Source: Sphingomonas bacterium (GTDB lineage Bacteria > Pseudomonadota > Alphaproteobacteria > Sphingomonadales > Sphingomonadaceae). Taken from it: DNA of 64,000 nucleotides. The stretch lies in the NCBI GenBank assembly GCA_030149245.1, contig JASBRX010000025.1:29959-93958 (forward strand), read 5' to 3'. The translations under genes and the position numbers were made by a program. The notes beneath the pieces are model-generated. The model saw nothing but the letters and a program-made list of their open reading frames with translations. It searched no databases and had not been told where the DNA came from. Shown one piece after another: positions 46,574 through 53,707 of the stretch; the stretch's first letter is position 1, and every line of letters starts with the position of its first letter.

Positions 46574-47790
46574 TATGATGACATCGTCCCAGGAATCGGT
46601 GCGACGGGCAGCAGAATCGTGACCGCCGTGCCCTGACCGACGACGCTGGTGATGTCGAGGCGGCCGCGATGCCGCTCGACGATATGCTTGACGATCGCAA
46701 GGCCAAGACCGGTCCCCCCCGCGGCGCGGCTGCGGCTCGAATCGACGCGATAGAATCGCTCGGTCAGGCGGGGGAGGTGCTCGGGGGCGATGCCTTCGCT
46801 CTCGTCGCGCACGCTCAGGCGGACCATCGCCGAATCGGTTGCGTCCAGCGATACGGTCACCGGCGTCCCGGCCCGACCATATTTCATCGCATTGCCGATG
46901 ATATTGTGCAGCAGCTGTGACAGCTGCACCCGATCACCGCGCACCGCAGGCAGATCCTCGACCGACAGCGCGATGTCCGCAGCGCGCGCCGGAGCGAGCG
47001 CGGACAGCTCGTCACGCACCTGCGCGAGCAGCGCGGCGAGATCGACGACATCGTCGGGCGCGCGATATTTCTCCGCCTCGATCCGCGACAGTGAGATGAG
47101 ATCATCGATCAGCCGCCGCATCCGACGTGCTTCGTTATCCATGACCTTGAGGAAGCGGGCGCGCGTTTCGGGATCGTCGGCAGCGTCCTCAAGCGTCTCG
47201 ATAAAGCCGAGGATCGAGGCGAGCGGGGTGCGCAGCTCATGGCTGGCATTGGCGACGAAATCGACGCGCATCCGGTCCGCGGCATGCGCGCCGGTGCGGT
47301 CGCTCAGATGGACAACCCGCGCGCCGCCGGACAGTGCGCGCACGCGCATCTCCCAGCGCTGGTCGCGGGTGCCAAGACCGACCAGGTGGATCGGGCCGCC
47401 GGGGGCGCCGTCGACCGGATTGAGCAGCCGTTCGGCCGCCGCGGGGTGCCGGATCGCAACGCGCACATCCTCGCCCAGGATATGTTCGCCGAGCAGCGCG
47501 CGCGCCGCGCGGTTGGCCGCCGCAACCCGCTGCGCCTCGACCAGCAGCATCGGTTCGAACACCGCCTCGATCGCTTCGGCGACGCCGGCTGGCGCGGTGC
47601 TGACGGGGTCGGGGCCCGGAATTTCGTGGGCCGGCTCCTCCGGCGGGGGTGAGGCGATCAGTGCCGCGAGGGTCGCACCGACCAGCGCGATTCCGCCTGC
47701 TTGCGGGCCGGCGGTGATCCACGCAACGATCGCGGTGACGAGAACCGCGATCAGCGCGGCAAAGGTGCGGGGGTTGGTCAGGCTGGGCAT
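46573..47790 (-). CDS. phoR: Phosphate-regulon sensor kinase PhoR
   Basis: A 405-aa histidine kinase: one or two N-terminal helices (FAALIAVLVTAIVAWITAG), a PAS-like region, the DHp box FVANASHELRTPL with H184, and an HATPase domain with N box NIIGNAMKYG and GTGLGLAIVKHIVERHRG. The G1 box reads D-E-S-E-G-I with serine where PhoR usually has glycine; the domain otherwise looks intact. It phosphorylates PhoB at low phosphate. It leads the order phoR-pstSCAB-phoU-phoB and is divergent from the exported small protein gene. Confidence 0.94.
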   Translation of the reverse strand: MPSLTNPRTFAALIAVLVTAIVAWITAGPQAGGIALVGATLAALIASPPPEEPAHEIPGPDPVSTAPAGVAEAIEAVFEPMLLVEAQRVAAANRAARALLGEHILGEDVRVAIRHPAAAERLLNPVDGAPGGPIHLVGLGTRDQRWEMRVRALSGGARVVHLSDRTGAHAADRMRVDFVANASHELRTPLASILGFIETLEDAADDPETRARFLKVMDNEARRMRRLIDDLISLSRIEAEKYRAPDDVVDLAALLAQVRDELSALAPARAADIALSVEDLPAVRGDRVQLSQLLHNIIGNAMKYGRAGTPVTVSLDATDSAMVRLSVRDESEGIAPEHLPRLTERFYRVDSSRSRAAGGTGLGLAIVKHIVERHRGRLDITSVVGQGTAVTILLPVAPIPGTMSS

Positions 47791-47861
47791 GGCCCCCTGC
47801 CTAACCGATCATGCGTGCGATTCACACTTGTGAAAGGCCGTTGTGCGAGGGAAGAACGGAT

Positions 47862-48263
47862 ATGGCCGACACGACGCCCCCCAAGGACGGATCGCCGAAC
47901 ATCCCGAGCCGCCGTGCGCTGATGCTCGGCGCGGCGAGTGCGTCGGCGATCGTATCGATCAAGCCTGCGCTGGCGCAGACGGCGGGATCGGTGCTGAATT
48001 GCGAGATTGCGGTGCCCGACGCCGGGCGTGCGGGCAACTACATCGCGGCCGACGGCTCGCTGGTCCCGGCCGGCACGCCCGGTGCGTTCCCGCCCGCCGG
48101 CCGCAACTTCAAGGGCGAAGAGGTCAAGCAGGCGCTGAACGGCGCGAACCTGCCTGGCACGACCTATGACCAGAGCCGCGCTTACACCAATTACATCCGC
48201 CGGCTGCAGCGCGGTACCAGCGGCTTTACCTGTTTCGCATCGCTTCAGATGCCGCGCGGGTAA
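47862..48263 (+). CDS. Tat-like exported small protein of the HPr-rel-A-type locus
   Basis: A 133-aa product. Residues ~16-40 (PSRRALMLGAASASAIVSIK, then PALAQ) look like a twin-arginine signal peptide with an AxA-type cut. The mature part contains LNCEIAVPDAG, IAADGSLVPAGTPGAFPPAG and the distinctive end YTNYIRRLQRGTSGFTCFAS, with one cysteine at each end. I know no assigned function. It sits right before the PqqD-like, HprK-like and nucleotidyltransferase genes on the same strand and may be their substrate. GGAAGAACGGA precedes the ATG at 47862. Confidence 0.8.
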   Translation: MADTTPPKDGSPNIPSRRALMLGAASASAIVSIKPALAQTAGSVLNCEIAVPDAGRAGNYIAADGSLVPAGTPGAFPPAGRNFKGEEVKQALNGANLPGTTYDQSRAYTNYIRRLQRGTSGFTCFASLQMPRG

Positions 48264-48291
48264 GGTTTTTTCAGTGGTGCTGACTGGCGGT

Positions 48292-48365
48292 GCCGGCCCC
48301 CCCCCCCCACCCCCCCCCCCCACAAAACAAAGCCTAGGGGGGGCGGGGGGGGGTCGGGGGCCGGC
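48292..48365. repeat. C-run/G-run hairpin, quadruplex-capable
   Basis: An extreme palindrome. The outer stem GCCGGCCCCC (48292-48301) pairs perfectly with GGGGGCCGGC (48356-48365). Inside are C12-A-C12 (48297-48321), a 15-base loop region around ACAAAACAAAGCCTA, and G7-C-G9-TC-G5 (48337-48360). Either strand could form a G-quadruplex or i-motif. It lies between the stop of the small protein and the PqqD-like start, 18 bases before that start. Confidence 0.85.
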
Positions 48366-48382
48366 GCCGCCTTCGCTCAGCT

Positions 48383-48667
48383 ATGCTGAGCGACAGAGAC
48401 GTGACCCGGTATCGCGCCGCGCCCGCCGCGACGCTGCGGATCGAGCCGCTCGATGCGCTGACGCTGATCTATCACCGCGCGTCGGGGATTACACATCTGG
48501 TGGATTCGCCGGTGCCGGAATTGCTGGAGCTGCTGGCCGAGCCATTGACGCTGGATCAGGCGCTGGCGGCGCTGTCCGAGCGCTTCGATCTGATCGATCC
48601 GGATCGTGAAGCACTCGCGGCGCGGATCGACGAGCTGGTGGCGTCGGGTCTGGTGGAACGCTTCTGA
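48383..48667 (+). CDS. PqqD-like protein, HPr-rel-A-type system
   Basis: A 94-aa protein of the PqqD-like winged-helix group, in which the prototype carries a precursor peptide to its modifying enzyme. The segments LDALTLIYHRASGITHLVDS and PVPELLELLAEPLTLDQALA then RFDLIDPDREALAARIDELV fit that fold. It overlaps the kinase gene by one base. From memory, databases name a pattern of PqqD-like and HprK-related genes together as the HPr-rel-A system; no function has been shown. Confidence 0.85.
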   Translation: MLSDRDVTRYRAAPAATLRIEPLDALTLIYHRASGITHLVDSPVPELLELLAEPLTLDQALAALSERFDLIDPDREALAARIDELVASGLVERF

Positions 48668-49530
48668 TGCGCCATTCCACCACGCTTCGCATCGGCACGG
48701 TCGGCTTCCGCATCGGCAGCGACTGGCGCGCGCCGATCGCGGTGCTGGACGACCTCTACCGCGACTATCCGCAGCCACGGGACGGCATTCCCGATTTCAC
48801 CGTGCGGCTGTTTGCCGCGCGTCCGTGGCGGCGCTGGCTTCGTCCGGCGGTGCATCTTGGCGGCGATTTCGTGATCCCGGAGGCGGCGCCTCTACCACTC
48901 GCGCAGGGCGTGCTGGCAGCGGAAATGGCGATGAATCTGCAGATGGCGCTGGGCCAGCGGCGTTACCTGTTGCTGCACGCGTCGGCGGTCGAGAAGGACG
49001 GCCGCGCGCTGGTGATGACCGGGGAGAGTGGGGCGGGCAAGTCGACGCTCGCCGCATTGCTGATGGCGCGCGGGTGGCGGCTGATGGGGGACGAGTTCGC
49101 GCTGCTCGATCCGGCGACGGGAATGCTGCACGGCTTTCCGCGCCTGATCAGCCTCAAGAATGAGGCGATCGGGGTGATGGAATCGGCATTGCCCGATGCG
49201 CGCTGGGGGCCGTTGCTGAAGGGCACCCCAAAGGGCGACATTCGCCACCTCGTCCCCGACGCGCGCGCAATTGCCGCGATGGATGCGCCTGCGCGACCGG
49301 CGCTGATCCTGTTCCCGGCGTTCGGCCATCAGGTCGCCGAGCGCCCAGTCGAGCCGAGCGAGTGTTTCGTGCGGCTGACGCAAGCATCGACCAACTATGT
49401 CGCGCTGGGCGAAGCCGGGTTTGACGCGCTGACCGGGCTGGTGCGCGGCGTTCCAGCGCGGGCGATCGACTATCCCGACACCGACGGTGCGATTGCGCTG
49501 GTCGAGCGGCTCTGGGGAGAACTGACGTGA
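48667..49530 (+). CDS. HprK-related P-loop kinase
   Basis: A 287-aa protein related to HPr serine kinase. Walker A GESGAGKST is at 119-127 and is preceded by YLLLHASAVEKDGRALVMT, the usual strand of this group; GWRLMGDEFALLDP follows with an acidic metal site. The N-terminal 100 residues have no known domain, and the HprK capping motif is not seen. Its substrate is unknown; given the neighbours, a serine or tyrosine on the PqqD-carried or exported protein is a reasonable guess. Overlaps both neighbours. Confidence 0.88.
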   Translation: MRHSTTLRIGTVGFRIGSDWRAPIAVLDDLYRDYPQPRDGIPDFTVRLFAARPWRRWLRPAVHLGGDFVIPEAAPLPLAQGVLAAEMAMNLQMALGQRRYLLLHASAVEKDGRALVMTGESGAGKSTLAALLMARGWRLMGDEFALLDPATGMLHGFPRLISLKNEAIGVMESALPDARWGPLLKGTPKGDIRHLVPDARAIAAMDAPARPALILFPAFGHQVAERPVEPSECFVRLTQASTNYVALGEAGFDALTGLVRGVPARAIDYPDTDGAIALVERLWGELT

Positions 49531-50531
49531 GCGGCGCGCTGGTCGCCCGCGCTCTGCGCGATCCGGCGTCGGTGCTGGCGCTGGACGCTGCGGGCTGGAC
49601 CGCGCTGTTGTGCGCGGCGCGGGCCGAGACGCTTATCGGGTCGCTGGCGTATCGGGTTGAAGGGCTGGAGATCCCCGAGGCGGCGGCGCGGGTGTTGGCA
49701 GACGCGCGCGCGGCGGCGGAGCAGGGGCGGATGGCGGCGCTGTGGGAAGCGGAGATGGCGCGGCGTGCGCTGGCGCCTAGCGGGATGCCGGTGGTGCTGC
49801 TCAAGGGGACCGCCTTTGTCGCAAGCGGCCTCGCGGCGGGGCAGGGGCGGCAGATCGGCGATCTCGACATCCTCGTGCCGCGTGATCGGATCGAGGAGGC
49901 AGAGGCGCTGCTGCTTTCCGCCGGATGGGAATGGGTCAAGCCCGACCCCTATGACGACGCCTATTATCGCCGCTGGATGCACGAGCTGCCACCGCTGATC
50001 CATCGGACACGCGACCGGATGATCGATGTCCACCACACGATCCTGCCGCTGACCGCGCGTGTGACGCCCGATGCAGCGGCGCTGATCGCCAGCGCGGTGC
50101 CGCTGGGCAATGGGCTGTCGGTGCTGCCGCCCGAGGGGATGATCGTGCATGCGGCGGCGCATCTGTTCGCGGACGGCGACCTGCAGGGGGGACTGCGTAA
50201 TTTGTGGGACATTCACTGCCTGCGCGGCGAGTTTGGCGGGATGGAGTTCGACCTCGCCCTCGCGGCCTGCGCGGCGCAGCATGGCCTGACGCGGGAGGTC
50301 GAGCGGTCGTTGCGATTATCGGCTTATCTGTTTGGCGAAGGGGCCGCGGTGACTCTGGCAGATCGAGTCTATGTCCGCCGCCTGCTCGCGCGGGACGGCT
50401 GGGGGCAGCGCACGCGCAAGCTGACCGAATCCGCCTTTTACCTGCGCGGCCATTGGCTGCGCATGCCGCCGCTCATGCTGGCGCGGCACCTGTGGACGAA
50501 GTGGCGGAAAGGCTATCGCCCAGCCGGATAA
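49527..50531 (+). CDS. Nucleotidyltransferase-family protein (NTP_transf_5)
   Basis: A 334-aa protein with the minimal nucleotidyltransferase signature: VVLLKGTAF, then GRQIGDLDILVPRD with D112 and D114 as metal ligands, and IDVHHTIL as the third strand. The C-terminal half is helical. This is the uncharacterised nucleotidyltransferase group often found in polysaccharide or peptide-modification clusters. Start GTG overlaps the kinase stop. The 3' end overlaps the convergent gph gene by 59 bases. Confidence 0.88.
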   Translation: MSGALVARALRDPASVLALDAAGWTALLCAARAETLIGSLAYRVEGLEIPEAAARVLADARAAAEQGRMAALWEAEMARRALAPSGMPVVLLKGTAFVASGLAAGQGRQIGDLDILVPRDRIEEAEALLLSAGWEWVKPDPYDDAYYRRWMHELPPLIHRTRDRMIDVHHTILPLTARVTPDAAALIASAVPLGNGLSVLPPEGMIVHAAAHLFADGDLQGGLRNLWDIHCLRGEFGGMEFDLALAACAAQHGLTREVERSLRLSAYLFGEGAAVTLADRVYVRRLLARDGWGQRTRKLTESAFYLRGHWLRMPPLMLARHLWTKWRKGYRPAG

Positions 50532-51186
50532 GCGTTGGCACGAGTTCGCCATAGCCGTCGATCACGGCATCCGCGCCGAGCTCCGCGACCGGCTGCATCA
50601 GGAAACCGAAGCTGACCGCGATGCTCGGGATTCCCGCATTCTTCGCAGCCATGATATCGTAGATCGAATCGCCGACAAAGGCCGCGCGCCCGCCGCCGCA
50701 GCGGGCGATCATCTCGTGGATCGGCGCGGCGGCCGGCTTGGCATTGCCGCGCCCCATCGTGTCGCCGCCGATGACGCAGGCAAAGCGGTGGTCGATCCCG
50801 ACCTCCCGCACTAGCCGGGTCGCGAACTGCTCGAACTTGTTGGTGACGATGGCGAGCTTCACCCCGCGCGCCTCCAGATCGTCCAGCGCTTCGGTCAGCC
50901 CAGCGAACGGCACCGTGCCATGCGACAGATTTTCGCCGTAGAACTCCAGCAGCGCCGGATAGGCCCGACCCATGACGTCTTGGTCATAGCCGCCCGATTC
51001 CTCCAGCCCATGTTTGAGCATGTTCTTCGCCCCGCCGCCGATCATCGTCCTGATCCGGTCGGGCGCGAGGGTGGGGCGATCCACCAGCGCAAGCGCATGG
51101 TTGGTCGCGGCGAGCAGGTCGGCGCTGGTGTCGAGCAGCGTGCCATCAAGGTCGAACCCGACGATATCGAACGGAAAATCGGTCAT
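50473..51186 (-). CDS. gph: Phosphoglycolate phosphatase (HAD family)
   Basis: A 237-aa HAD phosphatase. FDLDGTLLDT (D12, D14) is motif 1, IVTNK motif 2, and KPAAAPIHEM with VGDSIYDIMAAKNAG the last two motifs. Such enzymes dephosphorylate 2-phosphoglycolate made during DNA repair or oxygenation. The start at 51186 follows from the conserved N-terminus; the frame is open far upstream through the glmU antisense strand, which is not real coding. Convergent overlap with the nucleotidyltransferase gene. Confidence 0.93.
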   Translation of the reverse strand: MTDFPFDIVGFDLDGTLLDTSADLLAATNHALALVDRPTLAPDRIRTMIGGGAKNMLKHGLEESGGYDQDVMGRAYPALLEFYGENLSHGTVPFAGLTEALDDLEARGVKLAIVTNKFEQFATRLVREVGIDHRFACVIGGDTMGRGNAKPAAAPIHEMIARCGGGRAAFVGDSIYDIMAAKNAGIPSIAVSFGFLMQPVAELGADAVIDGYGELVPTLIRLGDSLSATSSTGAAPA

Positions 51187-51258
51187 CGCGCTAAATGCCG
51201 GTGCCGCTATGGAAATTGCAACATGATCGTGGCAGGGGCGCGGCTCAGGGGAGTTCAC

Positions 51259-52611
51259 ATGACCAAGCCGATCGCCGCGATCATCCTTGCCGCCGGAAGC
51301 GGGACGCGGATGAAGTCCGACACGCACAAGGTGCTGCACCCGATTGCCGGCCGACCGATGCTGCTGCACCTGACCGACGCCTTCACCGCGGCGGGCGCAG
51401 CGGAGAAGGTGGTGGTGGTCGGCGCGCGGCGTGAACAGGTCGAGGCGGCGGTCGCGCCGCTGGGCGTCAAAATCGCACATCAGGCCGAACAGCTCGGCAC
51501 CGCGCACGCCACGCTGATGGCACGCGACGCGCTGGCCGGGTTTGACGGCACCGTGATCGTCGCGTTCGGTGACACGCCCTTCCTGTCGGCGCAGACCATC
51601 GCGGCGATGGCGGCGCGGCTCGACGCGGCCGATGCCCCGCGCGTGGCGGTGCTCGGCTTCCGCCCCGACGATGCAAAGGCTTACGGCCGGATCATCGCCG
51701 ATGGCGACGGCGCCATTGCCAAGATGGTCGAGTATAAGGACGCGAGCGAAGCGGAACGCGCAGTCGATCTGTGCAATTCCGGGGTGACTGCTGTGCGCGC
51801 GGCGGACCTGTGGCCGCTGCTCGACCGGGTCGGCAACGACAATGCGGCGGGCGAATATTATCTCCCCGACATCGTCATGCTCGCACTGGCCGATGGCGAC
51901 CGCGCGGTGGTGGTCGAAACCGACGCCGACGAGGTGATCGGGATCAACAGCCGCGCCGAGCTGGCCTATGCCGAGGACCGTTGGCAGACCGCCCGCCGCG
52001 CAGCAGCGATGGCCGATGGCGCAACGCTGATTGCACCCGACACCGTTTGGTTCGCGCACGACACGAAGCTGGGCCGCGACGTCACCGTGGAGCCAAATGT
52101 GGTGTTCGGCCCCGGTGTGACTATAGCGGACGGCGTCACCATCCGCGCCTTCTGCCATATCGAGGGTGCGACGATCGCGACCGGCGCAGAGGTCGGCCCC
52201 TATGCCCGGCTGCGCCCCGGCACGATGCTGGGCGAGAAGAGCAAGGTCGGCAATTTCGTCGAGACCAAGAAAGCGGTGCTGGGCAAGGGTGCCAAGGCCA
52301 ACCACCTCACCTATCTCGGCGATGCGCAGGTGGGGGAGGGTGCCAATATCGGCGCGGGGACGATTACGTGCAACTATGACGGGTTCTTCAAATATCCGAC
52401 GGTGATCGGCGCAGGCGCGTTTGTCGGATCAAACAGCGCGCTCGTCGCGCCCGTGAGCATCGGTGACGGCGCAATCGTCGGCGCGGGTTCGGTAGTGACC
52501 AAGGATGTTGAGGCCGACGCGCTGGCGCTGGTCCGCCCCGAACAGACCGCGCGCGTCGGCTGGGCGAAGCGGTTCCGCGCGGCGATGGCGGCACGAAAGG
52601 CAGCGAAATGA
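51259..52611 (+). CDS. glmU: Bifunctional GlmU (GlcN-1-P acetyltransferase / GlcNAc-1-P uridyltransferase)
   Basis: A 450-aa enzyme making UDP-GlcNAc for peptidoglycan and LPS. The N-terminal pyrophosphorylase motif is LAAGSGTRMKSDTHKVLHPI; GEYYLPDIV lies near residue 200. The C-terminal left-handed beta-helix starts near 255 with the hexapeptide repeats and the acetyl-CoA site NHLTYLGDAQVGEGANIGAG. GGGGAG precedes the ATG at 51259. glmS lies only ~1.1 kb further on. Confidence 0.97.
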   Translation: MTKPIAAIILAAGSGTRMKSDTHKVLHPIAGRPMLLHLTDAFTAAGAAEKVVVVGARREQVEAAVAPLGVKIAHQAEQLGTAHATLMARDALAGFDGTVIVAFGDTPFLSAQTIAAMAARLDAADAPRVAVLGFRPDDAKAYGRIIADGDGAIAKMVEYKDASEAERAVDLCNSGVTAVRAADLWPLLDRVGNDNAAGEYYLPDIVMLALADGDRAVVVETDADEVIGINSRAELAYAEDRWQTARRAAAMADGATLIAPDTVWFAHDTKLGRDVTVEPNVVFGPGVTIADGVTIRAFCHIEGATIATGAEVGPYARLRPGTMLGEKSKVGNFVETKKAVLGKGAKANHLTYLGDAQVGEGANIGAGTITCNYDGFFKYPTVIGAGAFVGSNSALVAPVSIGDGAIVGAGSVVTKDVEADALALVRPEQTARVGWAKRFRAAMAARKAAK

Positions 52612-52919
52612 GCGACATCTACGAAGGCAAGCCGTTTCTCCGCCTGCTCGACGCGTACGTCCTCGACGCCATCGGCGAACTGGATGCAGAGAGCGACGCG
52701 GCGCTGACCGCGCAGGAATCCAGCTTCCACGCGATGTTCGGCGCAACCGGCAACTGGCGCAGCATCGTGGTTCAGCGGATGCAGTTCCCTGACGGCATGG
52801 CGGGCGCGATCAACGAGGTTTGGACCAAGGGCCGCGCGAAGTTCATCGCCGCCCAGGGCCATGAGCCCGACCCGGTCGAATTCATGCGCAGCTTCGTTGA
52901 TACCAACTTCCCGCATTGA
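52608..52919 (+). CDS. Hypothetical 103-aa protein coupled to glmU
   Basis: A 103-aa soluble, helix-rich protein that starts inside the glmU stop (ATGA), so it should be co-translated. Segments include RLLDAYVLDAIGELDAESDA, NWRSIVVQRMQFPDGM and FMRSFVDTNFPH. No signal peptide, cysteine or recognised family. Its stop codon lies in the -35-like TTGACA of the vapBC promoter region. Confidence 0.85.
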   Translation: MSDIYEGKPFLRLLDAYVLDAIGELDAESDAALTAQESSFHAMFGATGNWRSIVVQRMQFPDGMAGAINEVWTKGRAKFIAAQGHEPDPVEFMRSFVDTNFPH

Positions 52920-52920
52920 C

Positions 52921-52949
52921 ATGATATCATGATATGATATCGGTATATC
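52921..52949 (+). promoter_or_regulatory. Operator palindromes before vapBC
   Basis: The 29 bases hold ATGATATCAT (a perfect 10-base palindrome, 52921-52930) followed by GATAT-G-ATATC (52931-52941) and GGTATATC. TTGACA at 52916-52921 would make a good -35 element. This is the expected autoregulatory operator for the ribbon-helix-helix antitoxin that starts at 52951. Confidence 0.65.
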
Positions 52950-52950
52950 A

Positions 52951-53313
52951 ATGACCCGCATCCTTGCCGATCTGCCCGATGAGGACATCAAATGGCTCGA
53001 CCAGCGCGCTGCCGAGCTGGGCAAATCGCGCGCATCGGTTCTGCGGGAGGCGGTTGCGGCGTACAAGGCTGAGGCACCCCAAGACTGGCTGGAAATCGGG
53101 TTCGGTGCGTGGAAGGATCGCGATGATATCGGTGACGCCGTCGAATGGCAGCGGCGCGAGCGGGCGTCGTGGACCCGACCTTGGGACGATGACTATGAAG
53201 AGGTGAAGGCCGAGTTCCCGGATTTGTTCGATGCCGAGGATGATCGCCAGCGCCAAATCTATCTCGACATGAGCAAGGGCCGTTATCCAGAGCCGAAGAA
53301 GCCCGCCAAGTGA
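52951..53313 (+). CDS. VapB-type antitoxin (ribbon-helix-helix)
   Basis: A 120-aa antitoxin. The N-terminal ~45 residues form an RHH DNA-binding domain (MTRILADLPDEDIKWLDQRA, then KSRASVLREAVAAY). The middle part, GAWKDRDDIGDAVEWQRRER, is the toxin-binding region in this group. A further ~45-residue acidic then basic tail is longer than the usual form. It overlaps the toxin gene by 4 bases (GTGA). Confidence 0.88.
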   Translation: MTRILADLPDEDIKWLDQRAAELGKSRASVLREAVAAYKAEAPQDWLEIGFGAWKDRDDIGDAVEWQRRERASWTRPWDDDYEEVKAEFPDLFDAEDDRQRQIYLDMSKGRYPEPKKPAK

Positions 53314-53690
53314 GCGGATTTTCGTTCGATTCGAACATCCTGATCGACGCGCTCAAGGGCCTGGAGCCTGCGCGCGACGAACTGCGCCGCGCGACGTCGG
53401 GCGGCGCGCGCGCGTGGATCAGCCGCATGGTGTGGATCGAAGTGCTGTCCAAGGGATCGGGGGAGGGCCTCCGCCGCGCGGAAATTCTGCTGTCGGGCTT
53501 CGGCATCGACGAAATGGACGTAGAGATCGCGACCCGCGCCGCCAGTCTGCGTCGGGAACGTCAGCGGTTGCGCTCGCCCGATGCCGTCATCCTAGCCACC
53601 GCGATGCTGCGCGGTCGCGTCCTTGTCACCCGTAACACGAAGGATTTCCCGGCCAATATGCCGGGCATCCGCGTCCCCTATACCCTCTAG
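53310..53690 (+). CDS. VapC-type PIN-domain toxin
   Basis: A 126-aa PIN ribonuclease. Acidic active-site residues are D7 in FDSNILIDAL, a glutamate in WIEVLSKG, D in SPDAVILATA and the TRNTKDF end. In this family the toxin cleaves tRNA or rRNA and is neutralised by the paired antitoxin. GTG start within the antitoxin stop. It lies 17 bases before glmS, so the pair is wedged between two genes of the UDP-GlcNAc route. Confidence 0.9.
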   Translation: MSGFSFDSNILIDALKGLEPARDELRRATSGGARAWISRMVWIEVLSKGSGEGLRRAEILLSGFGIDEMDVEIATRAASLRRERQRLRSPDAVILATAMLRGRVLVTRNTKDFPANMPGIRVPYTL

Positions 53691-53707
53691 AGTCGAGAGC
53701 AGACCCC

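Noticed and set aside
48292..48365. CRISPR-like or tandem repeat
   Set aside because: Only one hairpin of homopolymer runs is present, with no repeat-spacer periodicity. No CRISPR array was seen anywhere in the window.
50473..52305. A 610-aa version of the phosphoglycolate phosphatase
   Set aside because: The first ~370 residues are the antisense of glmU and have no similarity to HAD enzymes; the conserved start MTDFPFDIVGFDLDGT lies at 51186.
53691..53707. glmS ribozyme or riboswitch before glmS
   Set aside because: Only 17 bases separate the gene from vapC, far too short for a glmS ribozyme.
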